The notes below the pieces were generated by a model that saw only the letters and a list, made by a program, of their open reading frames with translations, ran no database searches and was not told the DNA's origin. From DATAEE01 sp963725145 (lineage in GTDB: Bacteria > Acidobacteriota > Vicinamibacteria > Vicinamibacterales > 2-12-FULL-66-21), in assembly GCA_963725145.1 (NCBI GenBank), contig CAVRXL010000012.1, forward strand, positions 558,001 to 622,000: 64,000 nt of DNA, given 5' to 3'. Below, piece after piece: positions 44,455-53,517 of the stretch (within the stretch, counting starts at the first letter, position 1; each line of letters starts with the position of its first letter). The position numbers and the translations under genes were made by a program.

Positions 44455-47178
44455 ATGAAGCGAAGGTCTTGGTTTGTACTGTTGGTCCTGCTGGCGGCCT
44501 CTTCTGCGGTCGCCCAGACCCCACCGCAGATCAAGCCGAGCAAACCGGCGTTTCGCAAGCTCGATTCGCAGTTGAATCGCCTTCTGAGCTCGCCGGTCGC
44601 GCTCTCGCAGGAACAGATCGCACGAGAGGCGCCGCTCTCGAAGGAAGGCCGGGTCGCGGTCAGCATCCACGTAGAAGGGCCGATCGAGCCGGTGCGGGCC
44701 CTTCTCGAATCCGGGGATGCCGTCATCGCGAATATCGGCGAGGACGTGATCGAAGCCTACGTCGGGTTGTCGATCATGCCGGAGCTGGATCGGACACCGG
44801 AGGTGACGCGCGTCAGGGTCATCATCCCGCCGCAGCCGATGGTCACCAGCCAGGGCGTCGCGGTGCACAACGCTCCCAACTGGCACACGAACGGTTTCGG
44901 GGGTGCCGGGGTTCGCGTGGGCATCATCGACACCGGATTCATCGGCTACAGCAGCCTCATAGGCAGCGAGCTGCCGGCGCCCGCGGCCGTCCGGTGCTAT
45001 ACCGCGGTGGGGGTCTTCACGGCCAACATTGCCGATTGTCAGACCGGGTCCAACCATGGTACCGGCGTCTCCGAGGCCGTCATCGACGTCGCGCCGGGCG
45101 CGTCTCTCTACCTCGCGCAGCCGCAATCCTTCAGCGATCTGCTCGCCACCGCGCAGTGGATGGCCGCGCAGGGCGTCCACGTCATCAACCATTCGGTCGG
45201 CTGGTCGTGGGATGGCCCGGGCGACGGGACCTCTCCGTTCTCAAACAGTCCCAAGGTGGCCGTGCAGGCGGCCGTCGGCGGCGGCATCCTCTGGGTCAAC
45301 GCCGCGGGGAACAGCGCCCTGGGCTCCTGGACCGGTGGATACTCCGACGCGAACGGCAACCGGTTTCTGGAATTCTCGGGTGGTGTCGAGCTGAACGCGG
45401 TGCAGCTGACCGCGGGGGTTCCGATCGTCGCGCAGGCACGATGGCAGGACTCGTGGACGGCGGCGAACCGGGACCTGGATATATTTCTTAAGGACTCAGT
45501 CGGGACAATCGTCGCCGGAAGCCTGGAGTTCCAGGAGGGGATTCCGGGCGACATTCCTCATGAGATCTTCGGTTACATTCCTCCGGTCACCGGGACGTAC
45601 TACCTTGAGATCAATCACTTCGCGGGCTCGATCCCCTCGTTTATCCAGCTGCAGGTCTTCAGCGGTCAGTCACTCAACGTCCGTACTCTCTCGCACAGCA
45701 TTGCGAACCCGTCCGAGAGCGCGAGCCCCGGCCTGCTGGCAGTAGGAGCCGCGGCGTGGTCGAGCACCGGAGTGATTGAGCCGTTCAGCAGCCTCGGGCC
45801 GACGACCGACGGACGGGTCAAGCCCGACCTCGTCGGCGCCGATCGCGGGGATTCGATAACGTACGGTTCCAACGGATTCGCCGGTACCAGCCAGGCATCG
45901 CCGCACGTCGCCGGTCTGGTAGCCCTCGTCCGGCAGCGGTTTCCGACCGCCACACCGGCCGATGTCGCGGCATTTCTCAAGGCGAACGCTCTTCCGCGCG
46001 GACCCGCGAATACCTGGGGAACGGGGCTGGCCAACCTGCCGACGATCTGCAATTACGCCATGAGTCCGGCCAGTCCAACGCATTTCGCCGGCGCCGGAGG
46101 GGGAACCATCACCGTCACGGCGCAAGCCAGCTGCTTCTGGTCGGCGTCCTCCTCCGCTCCATGGATATCGGTCCCCGTTCCGACCTCCGGTTCTGGAAGC
46201 GGAACATTCACCTACACCGTCCAGCCGAATTCCTCGACCGCGTCGCGAGTGGGCACGATCGTCGTCGCCGGGCAGGCCATGACGGTCCGCCAGAGTGGAA
46301 TACTCGAAACGGTCCGCTGGGCGTCGCCCAGCGTCATGGTGCCCCGCGACTTCGACGGCGACGGAAAGGCCGACATCACCGTGTACCGCAGCACCAGCGC
46401 ACAGTGGTTCATTCTCCGATCCACGGGTGGTTCGATGAGCCCGTTGTTCGGCGCGCCCGGTCTCGGGGATACGCCGGTGCCGGCCGACTATGACGGCGAC
46501 GGGTTGGCGGATATCGCGGTATTCCGTCAATTCGACGGCAAGTGGTTCATCGCACGCACGACCGCCGGTTTCATCGAGATCTCGTGGGGCGTGCCCGCCC
46601 TCGGCGACGTGCCCGTTCCGGCCGATTATGACGGCGACGGAAAGGCAGACATCGCGGTCTATCGGCGTTCCACCGGCGAGTGGTTCATCGCGCTGTCAGC
46701 GGGCGGGAGCGTCGTCATTACCTGGGGTGCGCCGCTGTTCGACGACAGTCCCGTCCCGGCGGATTACGACGGCGACGGCCGGGCCGACATCGGGATTTAT
46801 CGCGGTTCGACCGGAGAGTGGATCATCGCCGGGTCGACCGCTGGCGCGATTGTGGTGAGCTGGGGCCATCCGCCGTCCGGTGACGTGCCCATCCCTGCGG
46901 ACTACGACGGCGACGGACGCGCGGACTTTGCAATCTACCGGTTGTCGACCGGGCACTGGATCATCGCGAAGTCGACCGAGGGTCCGGTGACGATCTTTTT
47001 CGGCCACCCGCCGAGCGATGACGTTCCGGTGCCGGCTGACTACGATGATGATGGCCGTGCGGACATCGCGATCTACCGGGCGACGAACAGCCTCTGGATC
47101 ATCGCCAGGTCGACCGCGGGGGGCCAAACCGTCTCCTGGGGCCATACTCCGTCGGGGGACGTCGTGCGCGGCCGCTAG
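44455..47178 (+). CDS. Secreted subtilase with BACON domain and six VCBS repeats
   Basis: 907 residues. A signal peptide (MKRRSWFVLLVLLAASSAVA) and a propeptide-like region (to about 135) precede the S8 peptidase domain, with D159 (VGIIDTGF), H201 (SNHGTGVSEAV) and S479 (FAGTSQASPHVAGLVAL). There is a long insert between His and Ser containing a pre-peptidase-like beta domain (LDIFLKDSVGTIVAGS, PPVTGTYYLEIN). A BACON-type domain (about 535-620; SCFWSASSSAPWISV) is followed by six VCBS-type repeats of 46 residues (DYDGDGKADIAVYRRSTGEWFI). The catalytic triad is complete, so this is likely an active extracellular serine protease held at the surface by its propeller. Confidence 0.88.
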   Translation: MKRRSWFVLLVLLAASSAVAQTPPQIKPSKPAFRKLDSQLNRLLSSPVALSQEQIAREAPLSKEGRVAVSIHVEGPIEPVRALLESGDAVIANIGEDVIEAYVGLSIMPELDRTPEVTRVRVIIPPQPMVTSQGVAVHNAPNWHTNGFGGAGVRVGIIDTGFIGYSSLIGSELPAPAAVRCYTAVGVFTANIADCQTGSNHGTGVSEAVIDVAPGASLYLAQPQSFSDLLATAQWMAAQGVHVINHSVGWSWDGPGDGTSPFSNSPKVAVQAAVGGGILWVNAAGNSALGSWTGGYSDANGNRFLEFSGGVELNAVQLTAGVPIVAQARWQDSWTAANRDLDIFLKDSVGTIVAGSLEFQEGIPGDIPHEIFGYIPPVTGTYYLEINHFAGSIPSFIQLQVFSGQSLNVRTLSHSIANPSESASPGLLAVGAAAWSSTGVIEPFSSLGPTTDGRVKPDLVGADRGDSITYGSNGFAGTSQASPHVAGLVALVRQRFPTATPADVAAFLKANALPRGPANTWGTGLANLPTICNYAMSPASPTHFAGAGGGTITVTAQASCFWSASSSAPWISVPVPTSGSGSGTFTYTVQPNSSTASRVGTIVVAGQAMTVRQSGILETVRWASPSVMVPRDFDGDGKADITVYRSTSAQWFILRSTGGSMSPLFGAPGLGDTPVPADYDGDGLADIAVFRQFDGKWFIARTTAGFIEISWGVPALGDVPVPADYDGDGKADIAVYRRSTGEWFIALSAGGSVVITWGAPLFDDSPVPADYDGDGRADIGIYRGSTGEWIIAGSTAGAIVVSWGHPPSGDVPIPADYDGDGRADFAIYRLSTGHWIIAKSTEGPVTIFFGHPPSDDVPVPADYDDDGRADIAIYRATNSLWIIARSTAGGQTVSWGHTPSGDVVRGR

Positions 47179-47236
47179 CTCGCCTCGTCGGCGAGGATTG
47201 CGCTGACGTCGAGCCGTTGACGTCCACCTACCGCTG

Positions 47237-47278
47237 ATCCAGAATCGCGCGCGGTCACGCGCGCGGTTCTGGATTTTT
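47237..47278 (+). terminator. Rho-independent terminator after subtilase
   Basis: 17-base arms (47237-47253 and 47258-47274) with one G-T pair, a GTCA loop and a T5 run directly after. The stem is largely alternating CG. Confidence 0.85.
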
Positions 47279-47279
47279 C

Positions 47280-47568
47280 CGCTCGACCATCCAACCCCGG
47301 CTATTGCAAGGCTCGCCGATTGCAATCCAGCCCCGTAATGACTGCCGCACATTCGGTGTGCGAAACACGGCATCGGAAACCGCGCACATCGATGCGGCTC
47401 CCTAGCGCATCGTTACCAAGGCTTTACAGCCCGGCTGCCGAGTCGGGTTCGATCGCACTCCCTTTATCGTTTTGTCTTCTGAACGGAAGCGGGCTCGCCG
47501 GGATGTACAACCCGCGATTGCCTAAAGTCTCCCTCGTGCGTGTCACTTACAGTTCTTGGAGCCGTTTC
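47280..47568 (+). other. Leader of the VCBS protein gene at 47569
   Basis: About 290 bases without a supported gene. The frame is open upstream of the chosen start but lacks coding character. No riboswitch or promoter that I can name. Confidence 0.4.
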
Positions 47569-48552
47569 ATGCATTCATTGTCGGCCAGGATCGCGTGGCT
47601 GCGCAGACTGGCAGTTCTTTCAGGTGTCCTGGCTGCCATCGCGATCCCACGGGTCTCTGACGCGCAGTCGCTTCCGGCAGTCGAGTCCGGCTCGGTACCG
47701 TCGGCGATCCTCGACACGCCGGTCCCTGCCGACTATGACGACGACGGCCAGGCCGACGTGGCGGTCTACCGTTACGGGACCGGTGACTGGTTCATCGCGC
47801 AGGCGGGAACGGTTCGCCGCCTGCGCTGGGGCTCGTCGTCGATGGGTGACGTGGCCGTCACGGCCGACTATGACGGCGATCGGCGTGCCGACGTCGCCAT
47901 CTATCGCGGGTCGACGAGCCAGTGGTACATCCTGCAGTCCTCGACCGGCCTTCGCGAGGTCAAATTGTGGGGCGCCTCGTCATTCGGCGACGTACCGGTG
48001 CCCGCCGACTACGACGGCGACGGCAAAGCCGACGTTGCGGTATATCGAGCGACGACCGGCGAGTGGTTCATCTGGCGATCGTCGGATCAGCGGGCCGATC
48101 GGCGTGTGTGGGGCGCGCCGGTATTCCAGGATGTTCCAGTGCCCGCCGACTACGACGGTGACGGCAAGGTTGACGTCGCAGTCTATCGATCGCTCGCCGG
48201 CGCGTGGCTCGTCTCGCAATCGTCGAACGGCGCGCTGATGTACCTGGACTGGGGCGCGCCGTCGATGGGCGACCGTCCGCAACCAGGCGATTACGACGGC
48301 GACGGCCGGGCCGACATGGCCATCTATCGAGGATCGACGGGGGAGTGGTTCGTCCGGCGATCATCCGACGAGACGCTTCTGTTCGTGGAATGGGGAGCGC
48401 CGTTGATGGAAGACGTCCCGGTGCCGAAGGATTTCGACAACGACGGCAAGACCGACATCGCGGTCTGCCGGCGATCAACAGGCTACTGGTACATACTCCG
48501 TTCGTCTGACAGCACTCAGATGCAGGTGTCGTGGGGTTGGCCGCACTTCTAG
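47569..48552 (+). CDS. Secreted protein made of six VCBS repeats
   Basis: 327 residues from ATG 47569. The signal peptide (LAVLSGVLAAIAIPRVSDAQ) is followed almost directly by six repeats of about 46 residues, each with a calcium-binding core such as DYDGDGKADVAVYR and ending in WG. Nothing else is present, so the mature protein is a bare propeller or rod. The sixth repeat is the most divergent (DFDNDGKTDIAVCRRSTGYW), as expected of a terminal unit. It converges with a second such protein at 48602. The long frame upstream of 47569 is not used as start because the signal peptide begins here. Confidence 0.82.
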   Translation: MHSLSARIAWLRRLAVLSGVLAAIAIPRVSDAQSLPAVESGSVPSAILDTPVPADYDDDGQADVAVYRYGTGDWFIAQAGTVRRLRWGSSSMGDVAVTADYDGDRRADVAIYRGSTSQWYILQSSTGLREVKLWGASSFGDVPVPADYDGDGKADVAVYRATTGEWFIWRSSDQRADRRVWGAPVFQDVPVPADYDGDGKVDVAVYRSLAGAWLVSQSSNGALMYLDWGAPSMGDRPQPGDYDGDGRADMAIYRGSTGEWFVRRSSDETLLFVEWGAPLMEDVPVPKDFDNDGKTDIAVCRRSTGYWYILRSSDSTQMQVSWGWPHF

Positions 48553-48588
48553 GCGGGGACTCCGCGGAGCGCGAAGATCGCGCCCCGC
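48553..48588. terminator. GC-rich hairpin between convergent genes
   Basis: Outer arms GCGGGG (48553-48558) and CCCCGC (48583-48588) enclose smaller palindromes. It may serve both genes. No T-run. Confidence 0.35.
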
Positions 48589-48601
48589 GGATCCAGAGTT
48601 T

Positions 48602-49846
48602 CTACTTGAAGGGAATGACGACGAACTCGACGTATCCGGGAGGCGTATCGCCGCCGGGGGCCCAGCCCCACGGGAAGTTCGTGCTGCCGCCCGCCGCGTA
48701 CGCGATGTACCAGGTCGCGGTTGAGGAGCGGTAGATCGCGATGTCCGCCTTGCCGTCGCCGTCGTAGTCCGACGGCACGGGCACGTCGCCCAGGCCCGGC
48801 GAGCCCCACGCGAGCGTGCGCGACCCGCCTCCCGAAAGCGCGATCAGCCAGGTGCCGTTCAGGAGCCTGAAGATCGCGCGGTCGGTTCGGCCGTCCCCGT
48901 CGTAATCTGCCGGCACGGGAATGTCTCCATGGGCCGGGGATCCCCACGCCACCGTTGAAGAGCCCCCGTTGTCAAACCGCACGAACCACTGTCCAGTCGT
49001 CCGACGGTAGACTGCGACATCCGCTCGATTGTCGCCGTCATAGTCCGCTGGCACCGGCAGGTCGCCGTCACCCGCGGCGCCCCACGGCGTCATGCGCGAT
49101 CCGCGCGTGGACTCGAGAATGAACCATTGACCGCTCGTCTGCCGATAGACCCCGATGTCATCCTTGCCGTCACCATCGAAGTCGGCGGGAATCGGCAGGT
49201 CGCCCAGAGAGGGAGCGCCCCAAGGCACGGTGCGGGCGCCCGCCTGGCTCTGGCCCAGATACCAGACGCCTGACGTGTTTCGGTAGACCGCAAAATCCGC
49301 CCTGCCGTCACCGTCATAGTCCGCGGGCACGGGGACGTCGCCCAGGCTCGGCGAGCCCCACGACGTTTGAAACGATCCGCCGCCCGAGTTCCTCGTGAAC
49401 CACTGACCGGTCGTCCAGCGGTACACCATCGGGTCCGCTCGACCATCCCCGTTGAAGTCGCCCATTCTGAGAAGCGACGGCGTCCGCCAGGTCGCGCCGT
49501 ACCACGCGGCGGCCTCATTCGAGAGGTCGCTCTGCGCTCCGGTTCCGGAGTAGGCCTTGACGGTGAAGTAGTACAGCTGATTCGGTGTCGGCGGGGTGAA
49601 ATTGAACGTCGTCTGATTACCGACGTTGAGCTGCCCTGTGTATTGCCCCGGCTGAGTTCCGTAAAGGAGCAGATACCCCGCCACCGGTCCCTGCGAGGCC
49701 TCCCACGCCAGTCGGATAGGCACCTGGGCCTCGGCAGCTCCGGCCGTCGCCGCCATGATGGCCGCGACGAGCGCGGTCTTGACGATGCCGCGCGCTGCCG
49801 AAGCCTGGAAAGACCGTCGAATGAACAAGACACGATTCGGAGTCAT
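48602..49846 (-). CDS. Secreted fibronectin III/VCBS repeat protein
   Basis: 414 residues from ATG 49846. The signal peptide (IVKTALVAAIMAATAGAAEAQ) precedes one fibronectin III-like domain (about 43-125; RLAWEASQGPVAGYLLLYGT, then YYFTVKAYSGTGAQSDLSNEA). Six VCBS-type repeats follow (for example DYDGDGRADFAVYRNTSGVWYL), and a short tail ends VEFVVIPFK. The Fn3-plus-propeller layout suggests binding to polysaccharide or protein outside the cell. It converges with the bare-propeller gene at 47569. Confidence 0.82.
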   Translation of the reverse strand: MTPNRVLFIRRSFQASAARGIVKTALVAAIMAATAGAAEAQVPIRLAWEASQGPVAGYLLLYGTQPGQYTGQLNVGNQTTFNFTPPTPNQLYYFTVKAYSGTGAQSDLSNEAAAWYGATWRTPSLLRMGDFNGDGRADPMVYRWTTGQWFTRNSGGGSFQTSWGSPSLGDVPVPADYDGDGRADFAVYRNTSGVWYLGQSQAGARTVPWGAPSLGDLPIPADFDGDGKDDIGVYRQTSGQWFILESTRGSRMTPWGAAGDGDLPVPADYDGDNRADVAVYRRTTGQWFVRFDNGGSSTVAWGSPAHGDIPVPADYDGDGRTDRAIFRLLNGTWLIALSGGGSRTLAWGSPGLGDVPVPSDYDGDGKADIAIYRSSTATWYIAYAAGGSTNFPWGWAPGGDTPPGYVEFVVIPFK

Positions 49847-49861
49847 TGTCACCCCATCCAC

Positions 49862-50030
49862 GATTCAAGGATTCGGGCCAAGCTCCGCAAAAAGGGTACC
49901 GCCGAGCTAACGCGCCCCGGGGCCAATTTTTCCAATGAAATCAGGGCTGAACCGTCGGCGTCGGGCGCCGATTCACGAAAATCCTTACAGATTCGTAGAA
50001 GAATTTACACAGTGGGAAAAGCTGAAACCG
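49862..50030. other. Intergenic region
   Basis: Upstream region of the Fn3/VCBS gene and 3' region of the GT2-GT4 gene. A short hairpin (GAAAC/GTTTC, 50024-50038) overlaps the GT stop and is followed on the minus strand by AGCTTTT, a weak terminator candidate. Confidence 0.35.
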
Positions 50031-52505
50031 TCAGTTTCTCCCGAGGAGTTTCCGTGTGATCAAGCCGGCAGCCATCCTGGTGCCATGATCGCGCCGATAC
50101 TGCCGCAGCCTCGAAAGACGCCAGCGCAGGGTGCCGAAAGCCGGACGCGCGCGGCCTGTCGTCAGATCTCCTCGGGGACGATCGAGCGCTGGCATCGGGC
50201 TGCGTACGAAATCGACGAGCGACGTCAGCGTCCTCTCCCATGTGTATTCACGGGCCGTCGCTCTGGAAGCGTCCGACATCCGTTCCAGGCGGGACCGGTC
50301 GCTCGCCATGCAGTCGAGCGCATCGGCGAGAGCCTGGACGTCATTCGGCGGAACCGCAATGCCGAATCCGCGCGTCGCCGCCAGGTCGCCGAACGCATCC
50401 CCGCTCGAACACAGGACCGGGAGGCCCGCCCACAAGTAATCAAGGATGCGAGTTCGAAAAGCAAAAGTACTCTCGGCATGATCCTGATGGGTCGAGAGGC
50501 CGATGTCGGCCTCGAGAAGGTAGGCTCCACGGTCCTCGTAGCGAACCCAGTGCTCGATAAAGAAGACGTGCTTGTCGAGCAGCCCTTCGCGCTCGGCTGC
50601 ACTTCTCGCGTCGCGCGCGGCTTTCATCGTCTGGATCCCGGGGTTCGGATGCTTTCCCGCCAGGAACACCAACCTGATCTTGGGATGTTTCGTTACCGCG
50701 CGACCGACCGCCCGGATCGCGCTGACGGGATCGAGCCAGTCGTAAAGGCCGCCTCCCCATAGCACGATCAGGTCGTCACGACCGATACCGGGCACGGCGC
50801 CGCGCAGCACCGGAGGATCGCGCCGCGTCGGCGGCGACGCACTCAACCCGAAGGGCGCCAGCGCCACGAGCGACCGGAGCGTCGGGTCGCGGTCGTACAC
50901 AGTGGGCGGGATCCGACCGAGAAGCTGCAGGTTGCCGACCAGCATCGCCCACTGACGATCGGTGGCGCACAGGAAGAAGTCGCCGAGCTTGAGCTGCAGC
51001 TCGAAGCTCGAGCGCACAACGGCATCGTCTCGCTCCCGCTGCTGAAGCTGCCGGTCGCGCCCCTGTTCGAGCAGGGCGATCGAAAACGGATCGTAGGCGT
51101 CGACGACGACGGGCGCGCGGAACGAAGCGAGGAAGGGGTACCTCGCCAGCGTGAGTCCTGGACAGACGATCACGTCGGCGTCGCCAGCGAGCTCGCCGAG
51201 CCTGCGCGGCTTGGCGTGCACGACGTCGAACTGTTCGGCGAGTAAGTCTGTGGGCCGCTCGCACGCGAGCGTGACATCGGCCTCCACGGCAAGCACACGG
51301 CACATCTCCACCGCACGGATCCCCGGGCCGGCCATCTGGGATCCGACCGTGTCGCTCGCGACCACGAGAACCTTTGGCCGTTTCGCGGCAAATACGCCGT
51401 TCACGCCAAACAGAGACTCCACTTCGCCTTGAAGTCTCCGGTACGAATCGTCGTTCCGCGCCACCAGGTGCGGCTCGCCGACGAGGCGCCGGAGGCTGGC
51501 GTCGGAGCGGACCCGCCGGCGTTGCACCTCGCCGCGCTTGACGAGCATGCGTGGTAACAGTCGGTTGACGTCCTCGAGCGCCGCCAGCGTGGCAACCGCT
51601 TCCGGACCCGGCTGGAGCTCCTCAATTCGTTCGGGCCTGTTCAAGCCGAAGGCATCCAGATCGAGCCCTGAGTCGAGGAAACCGCGCCGGATGGCGAGCA
51701 TGAACGCGGGTGCGAGCACGCGGCCCAGGTTTGCCTCGTCGTAGTTCTTGATGGCGGCAAGAAACGCGTTGCGTTCGTAGAGAAGCCTGAGCTTGCCGGC
51801 GGGCACGTTTCGCGACGTTCCATGATGGCGGTGGTACGTGACGGCCTCGGGCACGTACCGGACCGGATAGCCGTACAGCCACAGACGCCAGCCCAGGTCC
51901 ACATCCTCGTAGTACGCGAAGAAATCCTGGTCGAATCCGCCGACATCCCGAAAGAGGTCGCGCCGGATTCCAAGAGAGCCTCCGTTGGCGAACAGCGTCG
52001 GGCCCGGCCGGTCGTGCCGATTGGAGTCGTAGCGCTCGCCGAAGCCAAGCTGCGCCCCGCGGCCTTCCCAATTCATGGCCGCTCCTGCGAAGTCGACGTT
52101 CCGGCCCTCCCAGTCGAGCACTTTTCCGCCGGTGGCTCCGAGTCCGGGATCGTCAACGAGCGGCTGGACCATTCGCCGAGCCCAGGCGGGATCCGCGCGC
52201 ATGTCGTTGTTGATGAAGCAGAGAAACTGGCCGGTGGCCGCGTGGGCCCCCGCGTTGCACCCGCCGGCGAATCCGGTGTTCGTTCCGAGCGCCTCCACTC
52301 GCACCTTGGGGAAGCGCTTCCTCAGGAATTCGATCGATCCGTCGTTGGACCCGTTGTCGACGCAGACCAGCTCGAGCCGGTGGCGAGGCCAGTCCTGTGC
52401 CTCGAGCGACGCGAAACAGGCCTCCAGGTGTTCGAGCCCGTTCCAGTTGACGACCACCACCGTCACCGTGGCCACACCGGTCTGCTCGATGTCCCGACCA
52501 GTCAC
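50031..52505 (-). CDS. Two-domain GT2-GT4 glycosyltransferase
   Basis: 824 residues from GTG 52505, which overlaps the preceding stop (GTGA); an open frame extends further upstream but lies inside that gene. Domain 1 is GT2: VTVVVVNWNGLEHLEACF, VCVDNGSNDGS, NTGFAGGCNAGAHAA, CFINNDMRADP, and FANGGSLGIRRDLFRDVGGFDQDFFAYYEDVDLGWRL. Domain 2 (about 370-815) is GT4: VASDTVGSQMAGPGIRAVEM, then VLWGGGLYDWLDPVSAIRAV and ADIGLSTHQDHAESTFAFRTRILDYLWAGLPV with the acidic donor site. It could add two successive sugars. Last gene of a five-gene minus-strand operon. Confidence 0.85.
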   Translation of the reverse strand: MTGRDIEQTGVATVTVVVVNWNGLEHLEACFASLEAQDWPRHRLELVCVDNGSNDGSIEFLRKRFPKVRVEALGTNTGFAGGCNAGAHAATGQFLCFINNDMRADPAWARRMVQPLVDDPGLGATGGKVLDWEGRNVDFAGAAMNWEGRGAQLGFGERYDSNRHDRPGPTLFANGGSLGIRRDLFRDVGGFDQDFFAYYEDVDLGWRLWLYGYPVRYVPEAVTYHRHHGTSRNVPAGKLRLLYERNAFLAAIKNYDEANLGRVLAPAFMLAIRRGFLDSGLDLDAFGLNRPERIEELQPGPEAVATLAALEDVNRLLPRMLVKRGEVQRRRVRSDASLRRLVGEPHLVARNDDSYRRLQGEVESLFGVNGVFAAKRPKVLVVASDTVGSQMAGPGIRAVEMCRVLAVEADVTLACERPTDLLAEQFDVVHAKPRRLGELAGDADVIVCPGLTLARYPFLASFRAPVVVDAYDPFSIALLEQGRDRQLQQRERDDAVVRSSFELQLKLGDFFLCATDRQWAMLVGNLQLLGRIPPTVYDRDPTLRSLVALAPFGLSASPPTRRDPPVLRGAVPGIGRDDLIVLWGGGLYDWLDPVSAIRAVGRAVTKHPKIRLVFLAGKHPNPGIQTMKAARDARSAAEREGLLDKHVFFIEHWVRYEDRGAYLLEADIGLSTHQDHAESTFAFRTRILDYLWAGLPVLCSSGDAFGDLAATRGFGIAVPPNDVQALADALDCMASDRSRLERMSDASRATAREYTWERTLTSLVDFVRSPMPALDRPRGDLTTGRARPAFGTLRWRLSRLRQYRRDHGTRMAAGLITRKLLGRN

Positions 52506-53506
52506 AGGTCGATTTTGGCCCGCGCCGCCGATGCGTCGCGAAGGACGGCTGGACGCTTCCATCGGAACTGTCGGCCGAAGCGGAGCAGTCGCCGAGCGGT
52601 GAGTTCTGCCCAGGGTCTCCGAGAGACCCACTGTCGCAGCCAGGCTCGACTCGATCGAACGAACGCACCGCGTCCGGCGGGAACGCGCTGCGACCGGCGG
52701 TCTTCTCTCCAGGCGGTCCAGGCGGTTTCCAGACGCAGGGCGTACACGCTGGCCGGCAACGCAACGCTGGAGCGGCGCAGCGCATATCCGAACTCGATTC
52801 CCTCGGGTCCCTCATCGTCGACGGTGATGCCGTCGACGAACTCCCATCGGTGGCCCAGGCGGCGAATCGAGTACAGCAGCACCGGCAGGAACTCGTCTTC
52901 GGCCCAGCAGTGCGCATGGATCGATCGTCGCCGGTGTTGATCCAGGATGGCCTGGCGCTCTTCGGCCGATCCGCGTGTACAGCGCTCGAAGTCGGGATCG
53001 TCAACGGCCTCGAGGAACTCGAGGATGTGGCCGTCGTCGACCGTCGTCACGCCTTGCTCGAACTCCGCCACGAGGTGCTCGAGAGGGGTCGGCTGACGCC
53101 GGCGGTCGAACGTCCGGCGTCGATCCGGCAGCAGGATGAGCGCGACGCCGCCCGGTTTCAGGACGCGATGCATCTCGTTAATCAAACCGATCGGCTCCGC
53201 GACGTGCTCGAGCACGTGGCTCGCGACGATGAAGTCCTGGCTCTCACTGGCCAGCGGCTTCAGGCGATCCGTATCGAGGTTACAGACGTGATCCGGGGCC
53301 GGGAATACGGCGGTTGGCCCGAGCTCCGGAAACAGCTTGCGATTCTCCTCCGGCGCCCATCGGTCCACGTAGGCAACCGTGACACCTGGGAAGGCGATGG
53401 GAAACGGGTGATGGCCCGGACCGATCTCGACGCCCGAGCCTGCCAGGTGTCGGCCCAACAGCCGACGAGCCGCCATCATGTCGCGCTGGCCGGCGAAATC
53501 CGTCAT
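52502..53506 (-). CDS. SAM-dependent methyltransferase
   Basis: 334 residues from ATG 53506; the longer open frame upstream runs into the previous gene. The SAM site is of the GVEIGPGHHPFPIAFPGVTVAYVDRW type, with a later SQDFIVASHVLEHVAEPIGLINEMHRVLKPGGVALILLPDRRRTFDRRR, typical of Methyltransf_11 members found with glycosyltransferases. The C-terminal 100 residues are basic and low in motifs. It lies 11 bases after the GT2 gene and overlaps the GT2-GT4 start by four bases, so it is translated as part of that operon. Probably methylates a sugar or lipid-linked glycan. Confidence 0.8.
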   Translation of the reverse strand: MTDFAGQRDMMAARRLLGRHLAGSGVEIGPGHHPFPIAFPGVTVAYVDRWAPEENRKLFPELGPTAVFPAPDHVCNLDTDRLKPLASESQDFIVASHVLEHVAEPIGLINEMHRVLKPGGVALILLPDRRRTFDRRRQPTPLEHLVAEFEQGVTTVDDGHILEFLEAVDDPDFERCTRGSAEERQAILDQHRRRSIHAHCWAEDEFLPVLLYSIRRLGHRWEFVDGITVDDEGPEGIEFGYALRRSSVALPASVYALRLETAWTAWREDRRSQRVPAGRGAFVRSSRAWLRQWVSRRPWAELTARRLLRFGRQFRWKRPAVLRDASAARAKIDL

Positions 53507-53517
53507 GGAGAAGCGGC

